Shown here: piece after piece, positions 16,746-25,151 of the stretch | Layout: each line of letters opens with the position of its first letter | Position numbering within the stretch: the stretch's first letter is position 1 | Source: Microbacterium ureisolvens | GTDB taxonomy: Bacteria > Actinomycetota > Actinomycetes > Actinomycetales > Microbacteriaceae | DNA length: 64,000 bases | Direction of reading: 5' to 3' | Assembly: GCF_015278315.1 (NCBI RefSeq) | Contig: NZ_JADIJE010000001.1 | Span: 248,001 to 312,000 of the forward strand | Program-made: the position numbers and the translations under genes | Notes under the pieces: generated by a model | Told to the model about the DNA's origin: nothing | What the model saw: the letters and a program-made list of their open reading frames with translations, nothing else | The model's database searches: none

Positions 16746-17668
16746 CCGACCGCACGAGCGCGCGCGGATCGGTATCGGAACCGCCGCGACGATACCTCGT
16801 CGGTCTGATCGGCGAGGGGATCTCGGCATCCCTCACCCCTCCCATGCACGAGGCGGAGGCCGGCGCACTGGGGATCGACTACGAGTACCGCATCCTCGAC
16901 CTCCTCGCCCTCGGTAGGCCGCCGGCCGATGTGGGCGGCCTGCTCGCCGAGGCGCGTGCGGCGGGCTTCGCCGCAATGAACATCACCCATCCGTGCAAGC
17001 AGCTCGTGGTGGACCTCGTCGACGATCTCGACGCGGATGCCGCGCACCTGCAGGCCGTGAACCTCGTGGTGTTCGACGACGGGCGCCTGGTCGGCTACAA
17101 CACCGACTGGATGGGGTACCGCGACGGTCTCGTGGACGGACTCCCGGGCGCCTCGTTCGACCGAGTGGTGCAGATCGGATGCGGCGGCGCCGGCGCAGCG
17201 ACCGCGTATGCGCTCCTCTCACACGGGACCGCTCGACTGGATCTGTCGGATGTGGACGCCGACCGGGCCGCCGACCTCGTCGCCCGGATGCGCACGCACT
17301 TCCCCGCGCAGGAGGTCACCGCCGTCGCACCCGACGAGCTTCCCGGAGCGATCGCCGGCGCGAGCGGGGTCGTCCATGCGACGCCGCTCGGCATGCTGCA
17401 CCACCCCGGCGTCGCCTTCGACCTCGACCTGCTCCGCCCGGACGCGTGGGTGTCGGACGTCGTCTACCGCCCCCTCGAGACCGAACTCATCCGCAGCGCC
17501 CGCGCCCGAGGGCATGCCGCCCTCGACGGCGGCCGCATGGCCGTCGGCCAGGCGTGCGCTAGTCTCCGAATCATCACGGGCGCGGTGCCCGACCGGGAAC
17601 GGATGCAGCGGCACTTCCGTGCGCTCATCAGCGCCGAGGAGTCCAGCGCGGGAGGGAGCCTGCGGTGA
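16742..17668 (+). CDS. Shikimate/quinate dehydrogenase (AroE family)
   Basis: NAD(P)-dependent oxidation of shikimate to 3-dehydroshikimate, or quinate to 3-dehydroquinate. The 308-residue protein has the AroE elements: Ser28/Ser30 in GISASLTP, catalytic Lys86 in NITHPCKQ, Asp122 in NTDWMGY, Rossmann GCGGAGAAT near residue 147, and the late MAVGQACASLRI helix. GTG start at 16742 with GTGA overlap on both sides keeps it inside the operon. The AVNLVV segment replaces the AVNTL of biosynthetic enzymes, matching catabolic paralogues. NAD or NADP preference and quinate versus shikimate cannot be decided by eye. Confidence 0.9.
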   Translation: MTDRTSARGSVSEPPRRYLVGLIGEGISASLTPPMHEAEAGALGIDYEYRILDLLALGRPPADVGGLLAEARAAGFAAMNITHPCKQLVVDLVDDLDADAAHLQAVNLVVFDDGRLVGYNTDWMGYRDGLVDGLPGASFDRVVQIGCGGAGAATAYALLSHGTARLDLSDVDADRAADLVARMRTHFPAQEVTAVAPDELPGAIAGASGVVHATPLGMLHHPGVAFDLDLLRPDAWVSDVVYRPLETELIRSARARGHAALDGGRMAVGQACASLRIITGAVPDRERMQRHFRALISAEESSAGGSLR

Positions 17669-18357
17669 CGGGTGGGCTGAGCGAGGTGCGCGACAGCGGT
17701 CTGACCGATCGCGCCGCCCGGACGAAGGACGACATCCTCGAGGTCGCCACCGCCGAGTTCGCCGCCAACGGCTACGCGGGCGCGCGCGTCGATGAGATCG
17801 CGGCGCGGACGCGCACGACCAAGCGCATGATCTACTACTACTTCGGCTCGAAGGAGGGCCTGTACCTCGCCGTCCTGGAGCGCGTCTACGCCCAGATCCG
17901 GCGCGTCGAGCGCGGCATCCACGTCGAGGAGATGGCACCCGCCGAGGCGCTGCGCACGATCGCCCACGCCACCTACGATCACCACACGACGCACGAGGCG
18001 TTCATCCAGCTCGTCAGCATCGAGAACATCCACCGCGCCGAGCACCTGCGCCAGTCGCAGACCATCCTCCAGGAGAACGCCACCGCCATCACGCTCCTGC
18101 AGGAGGTCATCGCACGGGGCGTGGCCGACGGCACGTTCCGCGACGACGTCGACGCGGTGGACGTGCACATGGTGATCAGCGCCTACGCGTGCTTCCATGT
18201 CGCCAACCGGCACACGTTCGCGGCCATCTTCGGGCGCGACATGCTCGACCCGTCGCTGCAGGACTCGCATCGGCGGCTCCTCGGCGACCTGGTCGTGGCC
18301 ACGATGACGGACCGCGACGCCCCGCGCCCGTCGACCGGTGCGCTCACCGCGGGCTGA
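17665..18357 (+). CDS. TetR-family regulator ending the quinate/shikimate operon
   Basis: A 230-residue TetR protein: HTH around residues 20-66 with ARVDEIAARTRTTKRMIYYYF followed by GSKEGLY, then an all-helical ligand domain. GTG 17665 overlaps the dehydrogenase stop (GTGA). Last gene of the operon, so it is probably an autorepressor released by a pathway compound; a palindrome before the operon (14521) is the obvious candidate site. Its 3' end has a near-copy 33 bases downstream. Confidence 0.9.
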   Translation: MTGGLSEVRDSGLTDRAARTKDDILEVATAEFAANGYAGARVDEIAARTRTTKRMIYYYFGSKEGLYLAVLERVYAQIRRVERGIHVEEMAPAEALRTIAHATYDHHTTHEAFIQLVSIENIHRAEHLRQSQTILQENATAITLLQEVIARGVADGTFRDDVDAVDVHMVISAYACFHVANRHTFAAIFGRDMLDPSLQDSHRRLLGDLVVATMTDRDAPRPSTGALTAG

Positions 18358-18397
18358 GATCAGGTCGGCCGCTGCGCCGCCGCGGGCCGAGATCACG

Positions 18398-19168
18398 TCA
18401 GCCCGGCTCGCGGGCCGACGGCGCCAGCCGGTGAGTCAGCGCCAGGGCTGCGGCATCCACCGCTGCCGACCAGCGTTCCAGGTCGAAGGCCTCCGCCGTC
18501 CCCGAGACCGAGATCGCGGCGACGACGCCGCCGGCAGGGGCGACGACGGGACTGGCGACCGCGCACACGTCGGCGGCGAACTCCTGCGTCTCCACCGCCG
18601 GCGCTCCCGATCGGATGGCCGCCAGCTGCTGCCGGAGCCGCATCGGGTCGACGACCGTCGCGGGCGTGAAGGCGGTGAGACCCGGCGCCGCGACCGCGTC
18701 GACGTCGTCGGGCGACGCGTGGGCGAGCACCGCCTTTCCGAGCGCCGTGGCGTGCGCGGCGAGGCGTCCGCCGGTGCGTACCGCCAGCGGCGTGCCGGAC
18801 CGGCCGCGCATCGCGGCGAGGCACACCATCTCCCCGCCGTCGCGGATCGCGAGGTGCACGTTCTCACCGGTCCGGTTGCGCACCTCGGCCATGACCGGCA
18901 GTGCCGCGATCCGCAGCTCGCGCGGCTGTTCGGCGAGCTGGCCCAGTTCGAACAGGCGCAGGCCCAGGTGGATCCGCCGCCCATCGCGCTCGAGGTACCG
19001 CTGCCGGACCAGCGTGGCGACCAGCCGCGAGACGGTCGACTTCGGCAGCCCCGCGCGGACCGCGAGCTCCGACAGCCCCAGTCCGCGGTCATCCTCGTCG
19101 AACGCCTCGAGGATGGCGGTCATGCGGTCGAGGACGCCGACGGAGTCCGTGAAGCTTTCCGCTGCCAT
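18398..19168 (-). CDS. IclR-family transcriptional regulator
   Basis: A 256-residue IclR protein with HTH LGLSELAVRAGLPKSTVSR (residues ~32-50) and effector domain with HATALGKAVLAH. It begins three bases after the stop of a fourth IclR gene. Among the four, it most resembles the one at 12941-13705 (TDSVxVLDRxTA start, GLxxSELAxRA), suggesting that the two tandem pairs arose by duplication of a pair. Effector unknown. Confidence 0.9.
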   Translation of the reverse strand: MAAESFTDSVGVLDRMTAILEAFDEDDRGLGLSELAVRAGLPKSTVSRLVATLVRQRYLERDGRRIHLGLRLFELGQLAEQPRELRIAALPVMAEVRNRTGENVHLAIRDGGEMVCLAAMRGRSGTPLAVRTGGRLAAHATALGKAVLAHASPDDVDAVAAPGLTAFTPATVVDPMRLRQQLAAIRSGAPAVETQEFAADVCAVASPVVAPAGGVVAAISVSGTAEAFDLERWSAAVDAAALALTHRLAPSAREPG

Positions 19169-19171
19169 CGG

Positions 19172-19912
19172 TCAGGCGACCTGGGCTGCCAGCCTGTGGG
19201 TGAGGGCGAGGGCGGCGTGGCGCACCAGCGGGGCCATGCGCGTGGGGTCCATGTCGGTCACGGGGCCGGCGACCGAGATCGCGGCGACCGGCACGCGTTC
19301 GGGCGACAGGATCGGGCTTGCCACACCGACGACACCCGGGAAGGTCTCGCAGCGGTCCACGGCGAACCAGTCGGTCCGGACGCCGGCCAGCTCCTGCTCG
19401 AACCGGGTGCGCGAGTACCGGTCGAGGCCGGCCATGACCCCGCCGACGGCCTCCTCGTCGGGCGTGAAAGCCAGCACAGCCTTGCCGAGAGCGGTCGTCA
19501 CGGATGGCACCCGCACCCCGGCACGCGAGGGCACCGGGCGGAGTCGTCCGCGCACCGAGATGACCGAGAGCATCTCGCACCCCTCCTGCACCGCGACGTT
19601 GAGGTGCTCGCCGGTGGCGTTCGACAACTCGGCGAGGACCGGGAGCGCCGCCAGGCTGAGCCGACGCGGCGTGCTGGCGCGCGCGCCCAGTTCGAACAGG
19701 CGCAGGCCGATGACCACGCCGTCGGCTGCGCGCATGAGATAGCGCTGGCGGACGAGATCGCCGACCAGGCGCGACACGGTGGATTTCGGGATTCCCGTCG
19801 CCAGCGCCAGCTGGGTGACGGTGGTGGAGCCGTGGGCTTCACGGACGGTCTCGAGGATGGCGAGGATCCGGTCGAGCACCGAGACGGGCTGGTCCCTGTG
19901 GGCGGATCGCAT
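19172..19912 (-). CDS. IclR-family transcriptional regulator
   Basis: A 246-residue IclR protein starting MRSAHRDQPVSVLDRIL; HTH TVTQLALATGIPKSTVSR. The frame is open up to 19999, but that extension encodes FHW from an island box (19975-19992), so ATG 19912 is the better start and the box then sits 60-80 bases upstream, where an autoregulatory operator would lie. It resembles the regulator at 13708-14466 (PVSVLDRI start; ASxPRRL in the effector domain). Cotranscribed with the IclR gene that follows. Confidence 0.88.
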   Translation of the reverse strand: MRSAHRDQPVSVLDRILAILETVREAHGSTTVTQLALATGIPKSTVSRLVGDLVRQRYLMRAADGVVIGLRLFELGARASTPRRLSLAALPVLAELSNATGEHLNVAVQEGCEMLSVISVRGRLRPVPSRAGVRVPSVTTALGKAVLAFTPDEEAVGGVMAGLDRYSRTRFEQELAGVRTDWFAVDRCETFPGVVGVASPILSPERVPVAAISVAGPVTDMDPTRMAPLVRHAALALTHRLAAQVA

Positions 19913-19974
19913 GTGGGCAGTATCCGTCGAGTTCGACGGGGCGGCAAGCAACAGCGCCCTCCCCGCGGCCCGTG

Positions 19975-19992
19975 GTCCCGCCCAGTGGAACA
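19975..19992 (-). promoter_or_regulatory. IclR-type box upstream of the second IclR pair
   Basis: On the minus strand this reads TGTTCCACTGGGCGGGAC, one of the best matches to the consensus from 11540 and 14442. It lies 63 bases upstream of the chosen start of the IclR gene. Confidence 0.5.
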
Positions 19993-20037
19993 TCCGCACC
20001 GGGAGCCACCGCGCAGCCGCCCCACGCCGAGACGAAA

Positions 20038-20073
20038 GGGGCCCGGACCGCCTCGCAGGCGTGTCCGGGCCCC
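20038..20073 (-). terminator. Long hairpin after the ThuA-domain gene
   Basis: GGGGCCCGGAC (20038-20048) pairs with GTCCGGGCCCC (20063-20073); inside, CGCCT/AGGCG extends the stem with one bulge. It follows the ThuA gene stop by 35 bases in the direction of transcription. Confidence 0.8.
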
Positions 20074-20107
20074 ATGCGTCAGATTCGGCCGACGCGGCCG
20101 GCGGAGG

Positions 20108-21088
20108 TCAGACCGTGCAGAACGGCTTGATCCCCATCGCGCTCTCGAGTCCCTCCATCACGTGCTGCTTGAAGAACTCGTCGCCCGGCAGCGGAGCGTC
20201 GGTCCACGCCGCGACGTCGTGACCGAGCGTGGTCAGCCACGAGCGGCCGCCGTCGTAGTACTGGCACCAGCTGACGGGGTGGTGCTCGCCGTGGCCGGCC
20301 ACGGTCGCCTCACTCGTCGCCTGGTCGACCTCGAGCAGCACGTTCACGAAGCTCGGGTACGGCGTGAGGTTGTACCACTCGTCCTTGAACGGCCACGTCT
20401 CCGGCAGGAACGACGTCGAGACATCCCGGTTGTTGACGGTCTCGACCGTGCCGTCGCGGTTGGGCCCGTGGTTGTAGAAGTTCGCGCCGCCCAGGAGCCC
20501 CTCGTAGTGCTCCCAGTGGTACTCGGCGCCGAACGCGTTGTGGATGCCCACGAAGCCGCCGCCGCCCCGGATGTACTGCATCAGCGAGGTCTGCGCGGTG
20601 TCGTCGAGCGTGTCGCGGTTCGAGCTCAGGAAGACGACCGCCTGGTAGTTGTTCAGGCGGGTGAAGCTCGCCAGGTCCTCGGTGTAGTCGACCGCGATCC
20701 CGCGCTCCTCCGCCCACTTCTTCAGGCCCGCCTGGGCCACGTTGTTCGCGTTCAGCGGCGGGTTCAGGCCCGGTCCGAGGGCCGTGCCGAGGTGCGCGTG
20801 GCGCGGACCCGCGGTGCGGCTCCAGATGAGGATGCGCTTCTGCTCGCCCTCGGTCCAGCCGTTGCCCCATTCGTTGTAGCACTCGGGGTCGACGCCGCGG
20901 CAGACCCCGTAATCCTTGATCTCATCCGTGTAGATCTGGCTGGCGGTCGCGGGCTGCCCGCCCAGGCCGTTGCCGTTGCCGTTGCCGTTGCCCCTGTCGG
21001 CACCCGTGGCCGTCCCGGCGAGCACGATGCCGGCACCGAGCGCCGCCGCGGCGACCAGAGCGACGCCGGAGCGTAGTAGCGATCTCAT
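20108..21088 (-). CDS. Secreted ThuA-domain protein
   Basis: A 326-residue exported protein: signal peptide (MRSLLRSG, Ala-rich core, GTATGA), then a GNGNGNGN linker, then a ThuA-like domain, a class I glutamine-amidotransferase-like fold linked to trehalose and other sugar utilisation. Typical stretches are ILIWSRTAGPRHAH and GGGGFVGIHNAFGAEYHW. Many secreted ThuA domains accompany PQQ/beta-propeller sugar dehydrogenases in Actinobacteria, and a PQQ dehydrogenase is present at 3480. ATG 21088 has AAGGAG six bases away. Exact reaction unknown for the family. Confidence 0.85.
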   Translation of the reverse strand: MRSLLRSGVALVAAAALGAGIVLAGTATGADRGNGNGNGNGLGGQPATASQIYTDEIKDYGVCRGVDPECYNEWGNGWTEGEQKRILIWSRTAGPRHAHLGTALGPGLNPPLNANNVAQAGLKKWAEERGIAVDYTEDLASFTRLNNYQAVVFLSSNRDTLDDTAQTSLMQYIRGGGGFVGIHNAFGAEYHWEHYEGLLGGANFYNHGPNRDGTVETVNNRDVSTSFLPETWPFKDEWYNLTPYPSFVNVLLEVDQATSEATVAGHGEHHPVSWCQYYDGGRSWLTTLGHDVAAWTDAPLPGDEFFKQHVMEGLESAMGIKPFCTV

Positions 21089-21248
21089 GTGATCTCCTTC
21101 GATCATTCGAGGTGGTCCGCGGGGAGTCGAAGCGCGATCACGCACTCGGCCGACGACGGCCTCCGGTGCGGCGCCTGGGGTGGCGGGACCCGGATCGACC
21201 CTCGGGTTGGTGCGAATGTAGGCTCTCGCCGATCACGGCCTCAAACGA

Positions 21249-21266
21249 TGTTCCACCCAGTAGGCC
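21249..21266 (+). promoter_or_regulatory. Weak IclR-type box upstream of the ThuA gene
   Basis: TGTTCCACCCAGTAGGCC keeps the left half and the CAG-type centre of the copy at 11493 but has a poor right half. It is 160 bases upstream of the ThuA start. Included as a tentative member. Confidence 0.3.
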
Positions 21267-21287
21267 AGGCGGTCGCGCGGGCGCCGA

Positions 21288-21773
21288 TCAGCGCAGGAGA
21301 AAGGCCAGTTCGGTGACCCAGCGGGTCTTCCGCGGCTCGGTGCGCGGATCGGTGAGGTACGCCTCCACGCGGGCCGCCCACAGGTCGCCGGTCGGCGCGG
21401 AGTCGACGTCGAACTCGCGGCCGCTGTCGCGGACCCACTCCTGCAGCAGGCGGTTTGCCCGCAGCGAGTGGTTGCGGTACACGAGGACCGCGTACTCCCC
21501 CGCCGGGATGGTGCCCGGCGCGACGACGGCGCCACCGGGAGCGGCGGCGAACACGCCGACTTCGATGTCCATCTCACCGGCCATGTCGACCGAGTGCAGC
21601 CGCAGGAAGAAGGGCCCGTCGGGCTCCAGGCCGTGGTCGGCGAGCCGCGCGATCAGATCTGCGAGCATGCGGTCGCGTTCGGCGAGCATCCCCCGGAAGG
21701 GCGCGCGACGACGGATGCCGAGGGTCGAGCGCTCCTCGCGGCGCTCGATGCGGGGTCCGTCCAGGGTCTCCAT
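21288..21773 (-). CDS. GyrI/AraC effector-binding-like small protein
   Basis: A 161-residue soluble protein. The pattern FFLRLHSVDMAGEMDIEVGVFAA, then AGEYAVLVYRNHSLRANRLLQEWV, is that of GyrI-like small-molecule-binding domains (the effector domain of AraC/BmrR regulators standing alone). No DNA-binding domain is attached. ATG 21773 is the first sensible start; the frame is open further upstream but Arg/Ser-rich. It follows the flavin/F420-type oxidase gene by 61 bases on the same strand. Ligand unknown. Confidence 0.7.
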   Translation of the reverse strand: METLDGPRIERREERSTLGIRRRAPFRGMLAERDRMLADLIARLADHGLEPDGPFFLRLHSVDMAGEMDIEVGVFAAAPGGAVVAPGTIPAGEYAVLVYRNHSLRANRLLQEWVRDSGREFDVDSAPTGDLWAARVEAYLTDPRTEPRKTRWVTELAFLLR

Positions 21774-21834
21774 CCGGCCGATTCTGCCCCACCGCGCACG
21801 GTGGCGCACGCTTCTTGCGACCGGTGGCGGCGTT

Positions 21835-22242
21835 CTAGGCCGATGCCTCTCCTCCGCCGGGCTGCACGAGCCCGCTGCTTCCCATGATCCGGACGGGTGC
21901 GAGCTGGATCGCCACCCGCAGCGGGTTGACCCTCGGTTGCCGGTAGCGCTGCGCGTAGAGGTCGACCGCGAGTGCCACCTCCTCCGGATCGTCGTGCACC
22001 GTGGCGACACCCGGGAAGGCGAGCCACCGCGCGCCGTCGACCTGGCTGATCGTCGCCATGCCGTCGCGCAGCACGTTGCGCACCTTCTGCGAGTCGCGCG
22101 AGGTGATCACGCGAAGCACGCCGTCGTGCAGGGTGAAGCCCACAGGGACCGCGTGGATGCCGCCCCGCGGGGCCATCGTCGAGAGGGTGGCGAGGTGCCG
22201 CTCGCGCACGAATTCCAGTCCGGCCGGCGACAGTTCCCGCAT
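21835..22242 (-). CDS. PPOX-class (split beta-barrel) F420/flavin-dependent protein
   Basis: A 135-residue split-barrel protein of the pyridoxamine-phosphate-oxidase/F420-dependent reductase group: ERHLATLSTMAPRGGIHAVPVGF at the start, DSQKVRNVLRDG in the middle, and WLAFPGVATV. Actinobacterial members usually bind F420 and reduce unsaturated or aromatic compounds; some bind FMN or haem. No operon partner identifies the substrate. Confidence 0.8.
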   Translation of the reverse strand: MRELSPAGLEFVRERHLATLSTMAPRGGIHAVPVGFTLHDGVLRVITSRDSQKVRNVLRDGMATISQVDGARWLAFPGVATVHDDPEEVALAVDLYAQRYRQPRVNPLRVAIQLAPVRIMGSSGLVQPGGGEASA

Positions 22243-22349
22243 CGCTCCAACCTAGCCGCCGGTGCGAACGGCGGCCGTCGGCCAGGCCGCACCGAGCCGG
22301 CGCGGCCCGTCGACGCAGCCGGCTGCGACCGGCCCGCGAGCCTCGCCCG

Positions 22350-23168
22350 CTACGACCGGCCCGCCGCCCTCGCGAGGTCGACCGCCTGGGCCGAGCCGCC
22401 GCGCCACGGGTCACCGTGGCCGGGAAGCACCACGCCGGCACCGGTCTCGGCGAGGAGCGACAGCGACTCCAGCGCCTGTCCGCTGTCGGCGGTAGCGGCC
22501 CCCGACACGATCTGGCAGCCGGTGCCGGCCGTGTAAGGGTTGCGCGTGACGAGCGCGTCGCCGCTGAGCACCGCGTCGGCGTAGGGCAGGTACAGCGCGC
22601 AGTGCCCGAACGTGTGACCGGGGGTGAACACGACCGTGGGGTGTCCCGGCACGTCGAGCATCTCACCGGGCTCCATGCGCGTGATCCCCTCGATGCCCCG
22701 CACTCCCAACGCCCCCGCTCGCACCATGGCGGCGAGGGCCGGGACCGCCTTCGGGTGCTTGAGAGGGTAGATCGCGCGCGGGTTCTCGTGCGCGTAGCGG
22801 TAGGGGTGCGCCGCGATGTACCGCTCCTCCTCGTGGGCGATCACCGGAACGCCCCACTCCTTCATCGCGCGGTGGGCGAATCCGAGGTGGTCGAAGTGCG
22901 CGTGGGTCAGCACGCACGCCCGCACATCGGTCACCTGGCGTCCGAGGGCTTCGATGGCGCGCTGCACGACCCGCCAGGTGGCGGGGTGCGCGGTGTCGAC
23001 GATCGTGAGCGCCCCGCTCTCCTCGATGAGATAGCAGTTGACGTAGGCGTGCTCGAGCCGGTGCACGCGCGGCACCACGTTCGGGTACAGCCGCGGCCGG
23101 CTGCGACCTGTTCGCGGTGCTCCCGGTGCGTCGACGACGTCGATCGCCTCGGTGTCGTGGCTGTTCAT
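22350..23168 (-). CDS. Metallo-beta-lactamase-fold hydrolase
   Basis: A 272-residue MBL-fold protein with the metal motif THAHFDHLG (residues ~88-96), a further His in TPGHTFGH, the Asp of LSGDALV and His in LPGHGDPW. Family members hydrolyse thioesters, lactones or other esters; the layout is like glyoxalase II-related or quorum-lactonase-like proteins without being specific to either. Single gene with its own spacer (23169-23308) upstream. The last codons are partly duplicated beyond the stop. Confidence 0.85.
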   Translation of the reverse strand: MNSHDTEAIDVVDAPGAPRTGRSRPRLYPNVVPRVHRLEHAYVNCYLIEESGALTIVDTAHPATWRVVQRAIEALGRQVTDVRACVLTHAHFDHLGFAHRAMKEWGVPVIAHEEERYIAAHPYRYAHENPRAIYPLKHPKAVPALAAMVRAGALGVRGIEGITRMEPGEMLDVPGHPTVVFTPGHTFGHCALYLPYADAVLSGDALVTRNPYTAGTGCQIVSGAATADSGQALESLSLLAETGAGVVLPGHGDPWRGGSAQAVDLARAAGRS

Positions 23169-23308
23169 GAGGCCCTCCGCTCCACGGCATCTTCAGCCGT
23201 CCCGCCCTCAGCCTCACCCGCGCCGGCGGATCGGCAACCCCCTTGCGCGCGACGCGATCGTGCTTCAAGGTGCGCCGCGATCCGGCGCCGGGAGTGACCG
23301 ACGCGCCG

Positions 23309-23349
23309 GGGCGCGGCATCCGTCTCCTGCCGGAACGGATGCCGCGCCC
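23309..23349 (-). terminator. 15-bp perfect inverted repeat ending the Gfo/Idh operon
   Basis: GGGCGCGGCATCCGT at 23309-23323 and ACGGATGCCGCGCCC at 23335-23349, with an 11-base loop. It starts 15 bases after the stop of the Gfo/Idh gene in the direction of transcription. Both arms carry the GGCATCC/GGATGCC heptamer. Confidence 0.8.
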
Positions 23350-23364
23350 GGCGGCGTCGCGGGG

Positions 23365-24426
23365 TCAGCCGGCGAGCACTCGCGCGGCGGCCTGCGCCTG
23401 GATGCTCAGCTCGGCGGCCTTGAACGCGTGCGCCTGCGTCATGGCCGTCTCGGTGCGGTCGATGCAGTCGCGGATCAGGCGGCCGAAGAACGGGAACCCG
23501 GTCTTGCCCTGGGCGTCGAAGCGGAACTGCCCGTCGCCGTTGGCCAGCAGGACCTGGCCGGGCCCGTTGTCGGTGGCGAGGTCGATGTTCTTGCGGAGCT
23601 CGAGGTAGCCGTCCGTGCCGAGGATGAGGGTGCGCCCGTCTCCGAACACCGGGAATCCGTCGGGGGTGAACCAGTCGACCCGCACGTAGCCCGTCATCCC
23701 GTTGTCGAGCACGACGTGCGCATCGCCGAAGTCCTGCAGGCCCGGAGTCTCGGGGTGGGCGTAGTTGGCCACGGTCGCGCTGACGATCTCGCCGTCCGTC
23801 GCGCCGGTGTAGAAGAGCATCTGCTCGAAGTTGTGGCTGCCGATGTCGCACAGGACGCCGCCGTAGCGGTCGGGGTCGAAGAACCAGTCGGGTCTTCCGG
23901 TGCCCACGCGGTGGGGCCCGAACGACGCGACCTGGAGCACCGTGCCGATCGCGCCCCGGTCGATGAGCTGCCCCGCCAGGATGGCGGCCTCGGAGTGGAC
24001 CCGCTCGCCGTAGTAGACCGCGAAGATGCGACCCGTGCGTGCGGTGGCCTCGCGGGCCGCCTCCAGCTGATCGAACGTGGTGAGGGCGGGCTTGTCGGCG
24101 AAGTAGTCCTTGCCGGCCTCGATGACGCGGACGCCGAGCGGCCCGCGATCGGCGGCGACAGGAGCGCTCGCGACGAGCCGGACGTCGGGATCGCCGAGCA
24201 CCTCCTCCTCGCTCGCGGCAGCGCGAGCCTGGGGGAAGCGCCTGAGGAAGTCGGCCACCTTCGCGGGATCGGGGTCGTAGACCAGCGACACCGTCGCGCC
24301 CGCGTCGAGGAGCCCCTCCGTCATGCCGTGGACATGCCCGTGATCGAGCCCGACGGCGGCGAAGACGAACTCACCGGGATTGACGACGGGCTCGGGAAGC
24401 GGGTCGAACGTGTACGGCTGCGTCAT
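23365..24426 (-). CDS. Gfo/Idh/MocA family oxidoreductase
   Basis: A 353-residue putative NAD(P)-dependent sugar or cyclitol dehydrogenase. The N-terminal fold starts FVFAAVGLDHGHVHGMTEGLL, a variant of the usual GxGxxG site seen in one subgroup; ADKPALTT provides the EKP-like Lys; GVLCDIGSHNFEQML is the substrate-domain helix. ATG 24426 overlaps the cupin gene stop by four bases. Last gene of the LacI-facing operon. The replacement of the standard GxGxxG by VGLDHGH suggests a divergent cofactor site. Confidence 0.82.
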   Translation of the reverse strand: MTQPYTFDPLPEPVVNPGEFVFAAVGLDHGHVHGMTEGLLDAGATVSLVYDPDPAKVADFLRRFPQARAAASEEEVLGDPDVRLVASAPVAADRGPLGVRVIEAGKDYFADKPALTTFDQLEAAREATARTGRIFAVYYGERVHSEAAILAGQLIDRGAIGTVLQVASFGPHRVGTGRPDWFFDPDRYGGVLCDIGSHNFEQMLFYTGATDGEIVSATVANYAHPETPGLQDFGDAHVVLDNGMTGYVRVDWFTPDGFPVFGDGRTLILGTDGYLELRKNIDLATDNGPGQVLLANGDGQFRFDAQGKTGFPFFGRLIRDCIDRTETAMTQAHAFKAAELSIQAQAAARVLAG

Positions 24427-25151
24427 GATGCGCGCTCCTGGTCGGTGACGTCGTAGGTGCGCAGTCGTCCGCACATGCCGAACCCGCGCTCCCCCGAGGA
24501 GCCGATCGCTTCGTGGAGCCGGGCGTCACCGAGGTGCGCCACCGATCCGGCCGCGACCGCCTCGGCCAGCGCCAGCGACTGCTCGGCCTGCGCGAGCGGA
24601 CGCTCCCGCACGAGGTCGGCCCAGGCCGCGGCTCGCTCACGGACGAGCCGTCCGGCGGCGGTGTGGAAGGCATCGAGGGGACGGCGATCCCCCGAGATGA
24701 CGGCATCCCGCAGCGTCTCGAAGCCCGCGACGGCGAGGTCGCGCCGTCGCGCCGCGCGCTCCGTGCGGCCATCCGCCTCGCCCAGCGACGCCGCGCGGGC
24801 GTACTCGGCCGGGTCGGCGACGACCGGCGCGGGGAAGGTCATCACCGCATCGCCGGCTTCGGGCAGCCCGGCGTTGCTCATGAGGACGACGACGCGCAGA
24901 TCCCCGCGGTTCACCGCGCGGTGGATGGTGCCCGGGGTGAACCACACGACCGAACCCGGCGTCAGGGTCGTCTCGCGGAAGCCGCCGGCGTCGATCGTCT
25001 GCAGCGCACCCTCGCCCGAGACGACCACGTAGGCCTCCGTCGACACGAGGTGCATGTGGGGGCTGCCGCCGCAGACGCCGTCGGGAGCGGCGTCGCCGTA
25101 GACGTCGAGGTGCGAAAGGGAGGTGCCCCCGGGGAAGGAGGAGCCGGTCAT
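24423..25151 (-). CDS. Cupin-domain protein
   Basis: A 242-residue protein with an N-terminal cupin barrel (residues ~25-100): HMHLVSTEAYVVVSGEGA supplies His and Glu metal ligands and PGTIHRAVN the last His. The remaining ~140 residues are helical and Ala/Arg-rich and not recognised. Both ends overlap neighbouring Gfo/Idh genes by four bases. Such cupins in sugar operons are isomerases, epimerases or ligand sensors; none of these can be chosen from sequence. Confidence 0.78.
   Translation of the reverse strand: MTGSSFPGGTSLSHLDVYGDAAPDGVCGGSPHMHLVSTEAYVVVSGEGALQTIDAGGFRETTLTPGSVVWFTPGTIHRAVNRGDLRVVVLMSNAGLPEAGDAVMTFPAPVVADPAEYARAASLGEADGRTERAARRRDLAVAGFETLRDAVISGDRRPLDAFHTAAGRLVRERAAAWADLVRERPLAQAEQSLALAEAVAAGSVAHLGDARLHEAIGSSGERGFGMCGRLRTYDVTDQERAS

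Noticed and set aside
19913..19999. N-terminal extension of the IclR gene
   Set aside because: It encodes the regulatory box as FHW and is not IclR-like; ATG 19912 restores normal length.
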